Shown here one piece after another: positions 10,715 through 25,700 of a stretch of 64,000 nucleotides of DNA (positions are counted from its first letter, which is position 1; every line of letters starts with the position of its first letter). The DNA is from Trochalopteron elliotii (taxonomy: Eukaryota > Chordata > Aves > Passeriformes > Leiothrichidae). The position numbers and the translations under genes are program-made. The notes beneath the pieces were generated by a model. It had not been told where the DNA came from. It ran no database searches and saw only the letters and a program-made list of their open reading frames with translations. The stretch spans positions 530,741-594,740 of the forward strand of contig JANPWX010000537.1 in NCBI GenBank assembly GCA_024734555.1, read 5' to 3'.

Positions 10715-13700
10715 GTAAGTATTTCCAGAACAAATTGCTGCCATTGGGGCTTGCTTTCACAGTGTAATGGGATGCTGCCTGTTGACTCTGTTAAATGTGT
10801 GTCAAATGCAATTGTGTTGCAACTGTACTGCACACCTACTGAATTTATTTCCTAGATTGACTCCTGTCAGCATGCATAAGCAGCAAGTATAAAGAAAGGT
10901 GTGATTCGAGTGGTGCAATATGGTATAGACCTCTGTGGCATCTGAGCTTTTAAAGCCTTAGTGTTACATTCTTCTCTTATCATTAATAGTAGAATAGTTA
11001 GTACAGCATCTATGCAGCTGTGCTAGGTGTCATCACCCTCAATTTCCCAGGTTATACATATATATAAGGAGCAGAGTAAACTATGCTGAGAGCAGTTGCT
11101 TCCAGATGCACTGAGTACTGGTCAGCTGTAAGTTTTTTGAGAGTTTTGAGTCCTAAAGTATTTATTTTTAGAGCTAAAAGACTGCTGTAAGGTAAGGTTT
11201 TAGACCTGTGCTGTGGAACTGTGGAGCTTTTTAAAATTAGTTTTGGCAGGTCCACATTCCTAGTGTATGTCCTGAATACTTTTAAACATAGAAAGGTACA
11301 CAAGATTATTCCTATTTTCCTGTCTTGGACTGAAGATCGTAAGCTATCCATTGCACTCTCTTACGGCAAAAATATTTGTCAATTGCCAGAGGTAATATTC
11401 TGTAATGCTCTAAAATTTTGTGAATGCTTGAACATTAAGTTGCTCAAGGGAGGGGCAACATGAAGAACTGTTCTCTAATTATTGGGTGTATTCAGAAAAT
11501 GAACTAAATGCAGAGTGGTACTCCAGCTCTCTTGAGGTTGTCTAATCACACATTTCAGGATTAGTTTCTCTTTAGAATGTGCATTATACTGTTGACAGTG
11601 GGGTGAAATCATATTTCTGAACCTCTGTTGTTAAAACTGGTGATTCTTTGCTGCAGTTATCTATTTCTTTTTAGGTTGTTTTTTCATTTGTTCTGTTATG
11701 TTGCTTAGTTGTTTTTTAGTCTCGTCGATACATTCATCTTCTCTGGAACTTCATGTTAGCATTTGAAATTGTTCTCAAATCTTAGTTAATCCTTTTTTTT
11801 TTTTTCTAAATAATTAATCCCAGTAAATACTTACACCTCTAATGTGTTGAACAGTTACCTAGATCCTTTACAGGAAACTTGAATTTAGCATGTCAGGTAT
11901 TTATCTGACTATTTAAAAGAATTCTTAAAGGGCTACAAACAGGGAGAACTGTCTTGACCAGCTTGAGAATTTACTTAGTCCCAAAAGATTATTGTTTTAA
12001 ACCTAAATGTCCCTGGACAACCAAGTGCTTTGTGCTTATGTTGAGGACACGGGAATGTGTTTATGGCATCTTCTGCTTTTGGAATAGCCTCCTTCTTATT
12101 CCCTCTTCCTAGAGGTTTCCTTATTCCCAAACCCATGAGAAAGCAGATTTATTTCATAGCAGTTAGCAGCGTGCCTAAACTGTGGAGGAAAGGACCAAGG
12201 ACTGTAGGGTGATTCTGTGCATCCTCAAATCTGTTTGACACTGCAGATGTACTACAGTGGCTGCACTGCAGAGTGTGGCAAAATTTTTTCAACATATAGT
12301 AGAAATTGCAGCAGATAGTGGAAACCCCTGGTAATGTGACTTGATGATTACATGTAGTTATATCTCTCTGATGGGAGGGTGAGTTGCTGCTGAATTAAAA
12401 AAAAAAAAAGAAAAAAAAACAGGGAGAAGGAGAAAGATAAGATAAAATGTAGAGGTAAAAGAAACTGTTCCAGTGTGTATGACTGTCCTCATCCTGGAGT
12501 CAGGAGTAACTTCACCTCTGACTTTGAAAAGCAAGTTTAGCTAAAAGCTGTAAGTTTTTAAACACTTAGTCTTAATAAGTGTGTAGTAGAGGTTTTATTA
12601 TGAGTCATATTTGATTAAATGCTGTGCTGTGAACCTCTCCTTGCTTCACATAATCTTTAGTTCAAAGTTTTCTAGATGGAAGAAACAAAAACGATGAAAT
12701 TAAAGCAGTTTCTCCTTTTTTTTTGGGAGGGATGGGCTTATGAGTAGGGTAATTTGTTCTCCTTTTAAAAATTGAGGAGCAGTTCTTGACAGAGTTATAC
12801 GTTTTGTAGTTTGCAGAAGTTTTACAGCTCAATATACTGAGTAGCCAAGTTTGAAAATCAGAACAAGTGCAGCAAACATAAACTTTCTTATCACAAACAT
12901 TACTTAGGTATTTAATGTAAAATCTAAGTATCTAAGTATCTATATAAGATACTATATTTTAGTATCTAAAATCTAAAATCTAAGCTCAGAATGGTCTTGA
13001 TTCAACCAGATCTGTTAGCCCACAAAACTAAAGTTCTCAGACTGTTGTATATTGGAAGAAGTTTGAGGTTAGAAATAAACAGTGTCTTGATTATTACAGT
13101 ATATTCTAAAACTGTTTCTAAAAATTGTTTTAGACAGCGCATACTTCACAACTGTTCAGCACTATCTTAATGATTCAGTTTCTTTTTTTCCCATACAGAT
13201 TGTTTTCCATCCCCACAGCTGATACATACTCCATTTGTCTTAGCATTAGTTTTTACTTTATAAATGTTTCCAGCATTTAATTTCCAGTGTTTTCCGTGTT
13301 TGCAGCTGTTTTATCCTACTGTTATATGGAATTAGATTAATCAGACAGTTTTACTGGCACACTAACAACGGAGTCCAGTGTTAGAGCCCCTGTAATGACT
13401 TCATTATGTATGATTTCTCATTTGCACTTGTGAACTCAGTTTACCAGGCAACATCAATAAACTAAAACACTGTCCCCATTTTCCACAGTAAGATGTTTTA
13501 CGTTCACCTGCTTTGCCCTTTCAGTCCGTTTTTCAAGCTCGCTTTTTTAACCTCCAGAGATTTCCTCCAGATTAGCTTTTTCCCCACCTCCTTTGGAGCA
13601 TCCCTTCTCCCCATTGATGAAAATGTTCATAATATCCTGGGTAAATGGTTAATCTTACAGGAAGCCTCAACAAAGGAATTTATTGTTTTTGAAGAGTGAG

Positions 13701-16700
13701 AATCAAAATATTACTGTACACTAACATATAAACAATGAAGGACTATATAAAAAAGAAGCAGTTGTATTATCTTTCTGTAGTAATTGTTAATACACTTGCA
13801 TAACTGTTACTGGAAGACTGTTCAGTTGGAGAAGGGTCAGGGGAGAACCACAAATACCTCAGGAATGACTGGAGTAGTTGAAAACATGCCATGTTGTGGA
13901 AAACCTCCTGGAATTCAATCTGTTTGGTGTTAACAAAGGGAATAAAGAGGGGCTTTGCATAGTCCTAAGAAGCATGTCACAACAAACAGAAATTTGGTAA
14001 CACGGTTCTTCAACTATAGCAAGGCAAAGGGAGAACTAAATGTAATGTCAGGAAGTTCAGTTAGACTAGGAATAAGGTATACATTTTTTTTAACAGAGTA
14101 TTTGAGAACAGGAAAAACTGCCAAATCCTTTGTGGTTTTATGTGTGTTAAATTGGCTTTAGTCATCACAAGGTGGCAACTGCTATCCATATCCTTCACTT
14201 TTAGAACCTGAGTAAAGGAGAGTCTTTCCATAGTGGTTCCCCCAGTTGGGGAGACATATATTTTTCAGTACAGTTATTCTTCAAGAAAGTGTTGTGACCT
14301 GTTCCTTTCCCTTCACAGATGCATACATATTTTTTATTTTATTTCTGACTGTAGAGGTTCTGCTTTTCAAAAGAGCTTTAGAATAACTCCATCTGCTGTC
14401 TCTTTTGGCAGTGCATTTTAAATATCTGCAAGCACCTTCTGCTTATTTTCATTGTATGGTCTGGTGGCCCATAACGGAGTGGTTCTGCTTCTGTTATCAC
14501 TCACTGTTGGCAAGTGAGGAGGAGTGTGTGTTAAACATGCAGCAGGGTAACCTGTAGGAATGAAGCCATAGCAGTTTTTGCTGCTCTGTGTTACCACAAT
14601 GCTCTGCTTTGTTCTCTGGAAGAGGTATGGGATTTTTTTTCCCTCTTAGAGAAAAAAAGTCTATGAAGATGGATTTCAGAATATTTAGGCAGGATTTTTG
14701 CAGAGGGCACTAGGTTATCTTCAATGTGTGTTGCTATGCAGGGAAAGGAATGTTTAGGAGGGAATAAAATGTCAGTCTTGAACACTATTTGCTTGTGAGG
14801 ATTTAATCTCCTTTCCAGTTCTCAAGCACAACCTTAGCTATGTGATATTTAAGAAAACAAAAAACATCTACCATAGATTCAAATTGTCATGAATAATTGA
14901 TTAATAATAATCCAATTCTGAAGATTAAATACCTAAAATATGCTCATGTTTTACAGATAGAAAGGTCATTGCTATCCATCATTTTCTAGCTTCAATTGTC
15001 TCTTTCTCCTCCATGGAACACCCTCCTGATGAGAGTAGTTCTTCAGAGAAAGGGATGCTTCTTTCAGCCCTGTGGGGATCAAACAATTTTACATGGTCTT
15101 GTGGCCACTACTTTATTTACTATATTCCTCTGGAATAAAAACCTGGATATTTTTACCTGTTTTCTATATTTTATGTTGACATTTTCACCTAATATGGTTA
15201 TTTATTTAATTTTATGGTTTGGAGATTCCTTTCTTTGTCTGGCTAAGTGAGTGATTTCTGTAGTTTATGTTATGCTGTTTGTGTTTGGGTTTGTATTTCT
15301 TTCTGGCAAGAAGTAGATAATCTGCTGTTAGAAGTCTTTGTTTTGTTTGATATTAATACCTTTTCTTAACTGTTCTATGATCCACAGTCATCTTACAATT
15401 ACTGTGATTTCAGATGTTGCTGTTTATTCTGTCTATAAAATAGTGCAAAGTGCTTGAGTTAACTTAAATGGTTCTTTTCAAAGCTAGAAGGTATGACAAA
15501 TACAGTCTTCTTGCAGCATAATAGTGTGTGACTACAGAAATTGTGCAGAGTAGATTAATGGAAATTATTCAAAATATATTACAGAGTTTGAAAGGTGTAT
15601 TCTATTAGTTAGAGAAGTGATTTATGTACAGTGTTCCAAATAGACCCAGGTATAAAAATCTGTTAACCTATGAATGAACAAAACTTAATCAGTTCAATAT
15701 TTATACAGCAGCACAGTATTTGATATTTAGAACCTTCTTTAAAAAAAAAGATTAATCTTTGACAAATCTGGCTAGTAGATGTAATAGAGGAGTACAGGTC
15801 CTCCATGAGAACTCCTCTCCCAGAGATTTTCTAATCCTCTCCCCAGAAGAGAACTAGCCTGTGTTGCTTCTGTTTCTCCCCTGATGTGGCAGTTCTCTTA
15901 CTACAGCTGCTCCAAAAGTCTTCAAAAAACTTCTCAGGCCTATTGAGGGGCCTGGTGGGTTGCACGATCAAAGCCTTTCCCTTTGATTTTCATTTTACCT
16001 TCTCCTGAGTAGAGAGGGATTTTCACAGGTAGCTGTACCATTATAGTTACAGTCTTCAGAGTCTGACTGGGTCTTTGGTGTTAGCCTGGAGAAAAGGAGG
16101 CTCAGGGGAGACCTTCTCACACTCTGCAACTGCCTGAAAGCAGGTTGTGGCCAGGTGAGGTTGGTCTCTTCTCCCAGGACAAAAGAACACAGTCTCAAGC
16201 TGTGCCAGGGGAAGTCTAGGTTGGCCATCAGGGAGAATTTCTTCACAGAAAGGATGATCAGATGTTGGAATGGACTGCCCAGGGAGGTAGTGGAGTTACC
16301 ATCCCTGGAGATATTTAAGGAAAGACTAGAGATGGCACTTGGTGCCGTGATCTAGTTGACATGGTGGTGTTTTGTCATAAGTTGGACTCAATGATCTGAG
16401 AAGTCTGTTCCAACCTAATTGATCCTGTGGGATTCTGTGTTTACAGAAGTCAGTGTGAAATGACCCGACTGTTGCTGAAGTTAGTGGTCCCTTGTAAACT
16501 GAGCTGCTGTGAGGTGCTTATGTTTTTTGTACATCCTCTTCCCTTCAACTCCATGTTGAATGCTGTAAGGAAATGCAGCTAATGATGGACTGAGATAGAT
16601 GAGGAATTGGTATGCTATGTTGTCACTCCACGTCAAGAAATAAACTTCTTGCTGTTGTTGATCTATTTACAGAACAGTAGTCAAACTTCAGTGAGAACTT

Positions 16701-19700
16701 TAAACTGTTCCAGATGGCCATAAGATAGATGTATGTATTCTGCATATCACTAACAGCCAGAATTACTTGGAGCCTTTCAGTTTCTGTTTTATTTTACTTC
16801 TGACTCTCAAAATGTTATCTGAATTTATGGTCTGAGACTGAGGAAGTTTGGATGGCAGTAATCATCAGTACCAGACAAAGGTGAAATTCTTTAAGTAACA
16901 TGAAGATTGCTGTGCTTGCTGTGTTTGGGCCTGAAGTAAATTGTATCTTAATTTCAGAATATTTTCCTGTGTCGTATTGGTACTGTCTCAGAATTAGTCA
17001 TGCTGTTATGTCTGTATGGGAAAGAATAGTTGTATTCTTTTTCTGATTAGTTCCTCATATAGGGGAAAAAGTAGAGTATGTCTGTAGTAGTTCCCTGAAG
17101 AGGAAGAATAATAAAACTCTTGACTGCATTCTATGTGAAATATTATACTACCAAACCAATGCGTCACTGTGGTTTTAGTCCTCTGTTTTCAGTACTAACA
17201 GTATTTAGTTAGCCATATTTAGCAAAGAAAACACTAAATTACAAAGTGTAAGAAAGTGTCATTATCTAAGACATACTTTTAGGAACCTGCCTGCTGGCAA
17301 AAATGTCATGAACGTAAACCATGGTGAAAGTTCTTTTTTTCTCATTTTAGATTTTGTTTTGCATTTGCTCTCATAGGTGTTAAAAGCGTGGAGTAGATTT
17401 ATACAGCTCAAAGGTAGTACTGTGTATTGGGTTTACATCAAAATAATTAAATGAATTCTTCAAAATTTAAGAGTCAAAATAGTTTTAAATATTTTGAATT
17501 TTTTATTTACTGATAAAAAAGTGAAAGAAGAGGAGGGACTCATGGTCACAGGATAAGCCTTAGCTAAGTAATCATAGTTAAACATTTTTCTTCTTTATAT
17601 AGCTACATATAGGAAAGAGGGGTCTGAATACTGCTTACTTCCTATGCATCCTGATAATATGATATCTATAGTGCAAAAGAACCCACAAGTACCTTTCCCT
17701 GAAGGTATTTTTAGAAAAGACAAGGAAAAATAGGAGCCTGGGGCCTATTGGTGTCTTGTTGTGATATGGTTTTCTGTTTTCTCTTAAAAAATTCTTCATA
17801 ATCCAAACCTAGAGGAGCCTTTTGAAAAACATTAAAATGTTAAACACCTGTGGTTACTCAGGCTATTTCTAATACCAATTTTTTAAAATAATTTTACTGA
17901 CAAAGTAGGCCTCCAGATATATTGATGCTTGATTTAAGAGAATGATTAATTATTTGCTACCTGAGCCTTAACTCTTTTTGAATGAACTGTAGTGTGTGCT
18001 GTATGAGAAATATTTTTGTGTGGAGACTGCTCTTGAAGTTTGTGATTATAAAATGCAAACTAATACATCATAACACAAGAACTTTTCAAATTCTGAGTTT
18101 GGACCCGTGAGGTCCAGAGGCTTAAATGTTACTTCTAAATTTTCTTCCCTCAATTTCTATGCAATATTTCAATTATCATGTTTTCTCTTTGAACTATAAA
18201 TATTGTGACACTTATTTGGAGAAAATTTAGCAATGCTAATGTTAATTACAGCAGATTTCAGCTAAGAGACTATTTCCTGTTGCAAAGGTTCCTCAAGTTT
18301 AAGTGAGTTTTATTGATTTATAACTCAGACTTAAGGTTGGATAATGTTTGCATAAAATGTTAAGAAGTTTGCTTTTGAGACAAGTCAAGTAGAGCAAAAT
18401 GTTAGGCAAACCTGTGGAAAAATGGCCTATGAGTCAGATTTGACCTTCAGGGCAAGTTTTTGCTACTGAGAGACAGCAAATAAACTATTTGCCTGTTCTT
18501 TGGAAGATCAGGGGCAATCCTGTCTTCAGGTATGGGTAACTCTGAAGTACATCTTCAAAAATAAAACCTCTTAGCCAGTTAGAAGGCATCTACCTTTTCC
18601 AGTATCCTTTCTTCAATAGGACAGGTGCATATTTGGACTGTATTTCATACGTTGCAAGTTGAAATAGAGTTCACATTTTGACAGAAAAGCAATGAAAGAT
18701 TATACTGACTAGAATTTTCTATAGGAGCAGTGTCAAACCAGAATGCAACATCTTTTAGGTCTGTACAATTCAGGAATACTGGAGATCAGTGAACAATACT
18801 CTTTCTGCTTGAATTTCAAAATGAAAGAAACTAAGTTTTGGTGAGAAGGTTTGGGATTAACCTGCCTGGAAAAACTTGTCTGAGGGATCAACCTCAGTTT
18901 TTCACAGAGATGATGCAGAAAAATATTTGGATGGTGAGGTGGCATACAGAGCTAGCTTTGGATAGTGTACGTGTAGTTTTCTTATACGTGATTTCATCAA
19001 ATTACACCATCTCATTAAGTATTTCACAGCTCACTTTGTAGCTATTACTTTGGGAAGTATTTCCCTACTTTAATATATATACTTTTTTACTGTGTGATGA
19101 CTTTTTAGTGATTAGCCACTATCATATTTATAATGTAAAGTCAGTATTGGTAAATATTTTTATGTAGTAATAGAGGGATTGTACCCTAATGAAGTAACTG
19201 ACAGTGTACATTACAGTGGCTGAAGTAGCTGTAGAGATCCCTGTGCTTCGTGAGAGTCTTCTGTACAGCCTTTCTGTAAGCTGTTCTGTGCTGGATCAAA
19301 TCCTGGAAACTTGCAACTAGTGTGAGTTTTGTATTTAGAACAGATAAGACAGTGTTTAACGTTGGAAATACGGAAGAGAAAAAAAAAAACACCTCACAAA
19401 ACTTTTTAAAGGAGGAGTTTTAGTCAAAGGTACCTGGTTTTTATCCATTCCTCTTCTTGTTCTACTCCTTTGACTGTTACTTGATATACTTCTCTGTCCA
19501 CTTGATTTTCTGATTCCCATTTCTAGCATAGTGCTATGCCTGAGGAATCTTTTTCTTACAATTTAGTTGACAGACTCAGTTTTAAGTAAAACACTATTTG
19601 GTTTCGACTGTTTGTGTTATTACAGAACATCTGCTACTCTAGCATTTTCAGAAGAACCGTGAGATCCCATTTGCTGTGCTCTGCTCCCTCCTTGAACGAG

Positions 19701-22700
19701 AGCTTTTGTTCGTTATTCAGTCAGCATCCACACCAGGGATTCTGCTGTGATAGTTGGAATAGGGCAGAAAGTTCAGGTCTCATTATTAATATTTTGTTGA
19801 ATTTTTTTGAAGCAGGTCCTTACAGAAAAGGAGAGAAGACTTGTTTGATAGCACAGGGAAGGTTTTGATAGAATAATACACTTTACTTTCAAAACTTAGA
19901 GATAGAAGTGCATTTCACGATGGCTGTAATGGAATGGCACTTCAAAGTATTGATTTAAAAAAAAAAACTCTTTAGAATTTAGGGTAGTTTTGGAAGAAAG
20001 TAAAGGGTGTGTATCAGGATATGGTGGAATCAAAGTTGGAATGCTGAAGGATTGTTCCCATTTTTAATAAATTATTCTCTATTCTCTTTCCCATATTTGC
20101 CTTATAAAGTAAAAGGATAAAGACTGAACTGTCCCTATAATAATTCTGATGCCAAGACATTTTCTGTTTTCATAATTTTCTCTAGTGCTCCTTTTTTCTA
20201 TTTTTCTTGTTTGTCTGTTTGCTTGCATGAACAGTCCTTTGCTTCCCTGCTTATTTCTTGACTACAATGACAGACCTGTAAATAATGACAGTAAGGTCGT
20301 GCTTAGAGGCTGACTGGAAGTATTTTAAAATGCGTCAGTACAAAAGCCTGTTTCAGCATCTGTGCGTTAACGTCAACATTTAAGCTGGTTTTTAAGTAGC
20401 AATGAACCTTCTTGTTAGCATGAGTAATCTGACTGTTGGAGAACTAACAGTAAGTTAAACATTTTGTAAAGATACTGTGCAATTCAGGCAAAACCCCCAG
20501 CTGTTAAATTTTACAACACACTATGAAACTCAGCTTCTAGAGCCATGTGATTATGTGAAATTTCAATTTTCATAAAATAAAAAAAATTAACCTGGTCTTA
20601 GTTTGCAGCTACTGACAAAAGCAGAAAGTTAAAGACTGAAAATTGGTAAAGACAATGAAAAGGATGTATTTAAAAATAAAATATTGGTAATTTTTGAGTA
20701 GTTTGGCTTCTCTGTACTGCACTAGACAGAAACAGGGAATTTTGGATACATTATCATAATGCTAGTTAAATAAAAGATAGTAGAGAAATATTCCATTGTG
20801 AATTGTTAGTTCTAGGAGCCTCAGAAAACATGGCACAGTAAAATGTAGCCAGTTATACTGAAGGAGCATGAAATAAAAGGCTGCTGGAATTAATTCCAAA
20901 TGGCATATCAAATGGCAGATTGCCAGGACTCTTCAGAAGAGTGGATATGGTAGTATTAAAACCAGTGTAGTTCTGCCCCGTAGCAGTTGTTTGAGTGGTT
21001 TATTAAGTGTTTTTGTTTGGGGCCAGGAGATGCAAGAAGCGAGGCTGTGATGTTTGCTGGGCAGGGAATAGTGCACAGCACAGGGGGTGCAGCAGGCAGC
21101 ACTTTGGCTCTCTCATCACAGCCTGTGGGGTGCTGTTGTACTGGTGATGCTGTGAATGCTTTCGTGTGGCTAAAGGGTAAGCAGCAAGGGAAGGTTGGTT
21201 GTGTGTGATGTAGTTGCTATCTATTCTATGCTGTGCATTGGATCTTTGTGGGTAAGAGAGTCTTGCTGTCTCAGCTGAGACTTTTTAAAGCTGTTAAACT
21301 GTAAAAAGACAAAAGTAGCTAAATTCTAATGCTTTCACTTAAAATGCTGATCTTTTTTTGAAATCCTTCAGCTTATTGTAAAAACTTGTAGCAAAATGTT
21401 TTTAAAATGTATAAATGGACATTTTTCAGTATTGTGAATAATGCTGACAGCGCAGATTTAATTTCTGTATCTGCACTCCATTAAAAACAAGTAATTGTGT
21501 TTAGTGTGCAGAAGGATTTTTTTTTTCTGTGAATAAAGAAAAGTATGTCTTCTAAATAATATAAAGCAAAAGGTTTTAAAAAAGCAACAAACTGTGTTGC
21601 AAGAACACTGATTCCAAGCATGGAGCTAATTCAAATTTAAATGCTACTTAAAATATTTTTAAACAAAAGGTGAACCAAATAAACTTTAGTGGATCAAATT
21701 GCATAGTTTTGTAAGTTGAAAGAACTATTTTTAATAGAGAATGAAAATAATTCTATAGGTAATGATGAATGCTTTTAAACATGCTGGAATGAGAATAATC
21801 CCATCTGCATGTTAGAGATAAAAACTAGTATTTTACTGTTAATATCATTTGGGCTCAGCAATTTCATAGGGAATTATATCTTGTTTCATGAACAGAGTGG
21901 AGAATCAGAATTTTAGTTCAGTTATGGAATGAAAGAAAAATGTTTTACAGGTAATTTTATCCCATTAAAACAATTTATCTATTTCTTCACCTAATCTGAT
22001 GCTTTCCCATTGAGATAATGCATTTGTTTCTCTGAATTTTTGTGCTTGTTGCTGTTGGTCACTGATGTGACACTGTATTTTTCTAACAGCACAGATTTGT
22101 AACTGTGTGGCTCAGATATCAGAGTTTTCTTGTGTATTGTTTGAGCAGCTTATGCTTTGCTTCCTTTCAGGAAACCAAGTGCATCGTTTTTACAGGAAGT
22201 TCAGTCTTCGCTAGGCACGGTCAGCAGTCTGACTTTTGCTCTGCTCTAAGGGATGGACCTGTAAGCAACTGGCAAAAGCTCATTTAGGTTTTCTTTTTAT
22301 TGCTATATTGAATTTGTGTAGTCGAGGTCATTATGAAAACTTGGCCAGGATGTGTGGATTTTTCCACCCAAATCAGAAACAGGCTAGATCATTTTGGTGG
22401 AATGTGATAAATAAGCAGTTAAGTAAAAAATATTGGCCTTTTTTCCTTAGTATTGGTGGCTGTGATTGCATGTTGAGTACATTCAGTTTTGAATTTAACA
22501 CACAAAGCTCTCAGTTGAAAACTGGTTTTATTCAAAAAGACTCCATTGCCTTTTCCCTTAGCATATGAAACAACTGTTTTTGAGTCAAAGTTACACTGCC
22601 TGTTGGGTGGGGAAGGGAAAAAACGGTGAGCTCTGATACAGAGGTTCAGCCTTTTAGTCCATGGTTGCTTGTGGCTTTGAAGCTAGTGAAGAAAAAAAGG

Positions 22701-25700
22701 GAATTTAGGTTTTTCAAGGACTCTGATAAGAATATTTTTCAAAGTACATTCTCAAGAGTCTTACTCGTACAGCTTGCACAAAAATATTTTGGGTTAGATG
22801 GTGCCTTATCACTTCAAGGTACACCAGAGTTAGTTCAAAGGTGGAAAAAGAGCTCTTTTCTGGGTCATCCTGGTGCCAAGCTGGTGCATTAGTGGCATAC
22901 AGCAGCCCATGAGACAGCATTGGTGACAATAGCTTTGCCTGGACTTTCTATGTGTGATGTAAAATTTTTTGGTGACCTGGGGTCCCTGGAATGCTTTGGG
23001 ATGGGGAGACCTCACTCATCCAGCCTCACTCAAGCTCTTCACTCATCATGGGTGTAGAAGGCAGATGGATTGGTGAGGGATATCCTGTACCCATCTGCTA
23101 GACCCTGCTTGCCATAAGGGAATTCTTGCAGCTGAAGAACATCCATAAATGAGACTAAATCTTCTCAGGGTGTTGTCTGTGCAGATAGATGCTGCTTCTC
23201 TTTCTCCTCACACTTTGCTTTTTCAGGATCAGGAAATAGGTGGACATTTGATGCTCTCTCTACCGTGTTTCCACATCTTTTTTCTCCTACTGGCAATTGC
23301 TCTGTTAACTATGAAGTCTGCAGTTATGAAAAGATGGGTCATGAGGAGTTATTGTTGTGGACCTCAAGTCCTCACCCTGTTTTCTGACATAGAATTTCCA
23401 TTTTTTATTATGCTGCTATTGCTAAATGTGGCTGATTTTTTTGGCCTGGGCCCCAGGATCGTCTCTGCCCTCAAGCAAAAGGGGAGCTTTTGCTTCAGCA
23501 CCTGATCACTGTATAAGTATGAAATGTTTATCTTTGTTACATTTCCCTGCTTATCAGCTAATGATTTATCATTTAATTATTTTCTTACTTGTAAAATCTG
23601 TAGCAAATACTTCAGATCTACTGGAATTTTACTTGTGAATTTTTTTTGTTTCTTCTTCCATACTCTTTTCTGCCCTCACAGAAGTGAAGTGGCTCAGCTC
23701 ACTATGTATTTTTTCTTTTTGTCTCCTTCGCCTCCAGTGCTTTCTTCTTCTGGGTGGTTCCTATCTTCTCTTTTTTCTTTTGATGTTTTTGCCCAGCTAT
23801 TGTTTTAATAATGTAAAATCCCAAGCTTTAACCTGTTATTTGGAGTTACTGCCCATTTGCTTCCCCTGTTACATTTTTCTTGCAACTGTGCTTTTTTTTT
23901 TCTTTCTTTCTTTGGTTTTCTGGTACTTTGTATCAGCCAATGCCAAACATAGCGTCAGCTGTAGGTTGCAAAAAAGAATAGCAGAGAGAAAATAAGTGCA
24001 ACAACAGAACCAAAAGCTCAGTTATCTATTTATATATTACTATATTTGTACCCATGTTCTGTGTTTTCCTGCCACCTTTTTATATAATCCTTTCTTTATT
24101 CCTGTTACTATTTTTTCACTCCTATTTTTGATTTCTGCAATTAGTTAGTATTGTTAATAGTAGCATTGGGTCTTGAAATTATAGAGATTACAAAACAGAG
24201 TGCACTGAGAGCAGGTGATCACACTTGAGGTGGAGCACTTTGTAGAATTGTCTGAAATTCTATCACTTACATGAGTTGAGGACCAGAAATCAAGGGAGCA
24301 GTAATGTTAAGGGACTTGCTCATTCCAAGCATTTCCTTTCAAGTTCTTTTTAAAACCAAGGTACAGCCAGTTTATATGCACTTTTTTTGTATGAGTTTAG
24401 CTGACCACTGTAATCTTGACATTGGACACTTGGTATATATGGTCAGTGGAAAATAAACCTGAACTCAGAATATCTTCACTCAGAGGTGAATGCTGAATGG
24501 GTTTGGCTGAGAAGCTGTTGCCTCACCATCCCACATTCTTTCCCGTGGTGAAACAGAGTCTGGTTTGTCTGTGGTTTCTGGGGTTTTGAGGAAAGGAGCA
24601 GGAGTTGCTGGAGGGAAGAGGACCTGTTTGTGCACTTGCTTAGGTTAGGGCTGTTAATGACATGGAGGTTATCTCTCCTGTCTGGTGCATCCTGTTGTGC
24701 TGCTTATGAGGCAATACCAAGCAAGTGATACCCTGTTGTTTGTAGCTTCTCTTTGATGTTTTTCACTTTATTTGGGAACAAGTAACACAATGGTGAGGGG
24801 CATCAAAATTGTTTCAAATATTTGAGACTTAATGTGTCAAATTTCATGGGACACCAGTGTGTCTTTATGCAGTGGTATTACTGTATGTTGTAGCAGGCAC
24901 CAGTAGCCTAACTGCTGTAATGTCATGCCAACAGCTTGGATTACCTTTAGTGGTTGATAAACTTTCTTTTAAAATTGGAGCTCCAGAAGCAAAGCATTCT
25001 GTTCTTCAGTGAGATGAATTGTATTGCACTCCTAGTGCCCTTTATCATGTCAGGGCCTGTCTTCGCATTTAGGAAATTGCTGATTATTTGTGTTGAAGAA
25101 ATAGATCTATTTCATTACTTTAAGAATTAGCAAAAAGCTAATTCTCTGATTGTTAATGCATTGGTTATTCACTTCTCAGATCTAATGTTTTACAAGCCAG
25201 TGTGCATTATAAAGGAAGATGTAACAACAACCAAACAAAAAAAACCCCAAGGAGATGAAGATGCTTTTTAATAAATTACCTCTGTAGAAAACACAGGACA
25301 AAATAACTAAACTTTTCACCTTAAATAAGAAAAAAAATCTTAAATTAAAAAAAAAAACAACAACCCACGAACTAGGTGCAACAACAAACAACACAACAGC
25401 AAACTAGCTGCAGTAATGAATCTATTAAACTCCCTAAATATGTCCTAGGAGTATTGGAATGGTGACCACGAGAAAACCTGCCATTCCACATGTCTGTGCA
25501 ACTGTTACCACTGCAGTACGTAGCTCTAATGCTGTGAAACATAAGAGCAAATACAGTAAAATTCTTTCCCAGTCCTAGCAGAATGCATGAGAAGAAAAAT
25601 GGATACAGAAATGTTGCAAGTGGAAAGTTTGCAGTAAAATGTCCTGCTTTTGAATACAACATTATGTAGGGATTTATTCCTCAGGTGTATGAGTGTCTGT

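Noticed and set aside
16155..16355. 66-codon open frame containing ENFFTERMIRCWNGLPREVV as a host gene
   Set aside because: It is the C-terminal remnant of CR1 ORF2 in a 5'-truncated element, not a host gene.
23149..23995. Cluster of overlapping open frames rich in Phe/Leu/Cys (94-118 codons), looking like membrane proteins
   Set aside because: The hydrophobic look comes from T-rich sequence on this strand. The frames overlap in different phases and no family motif or splice signals were recognised.
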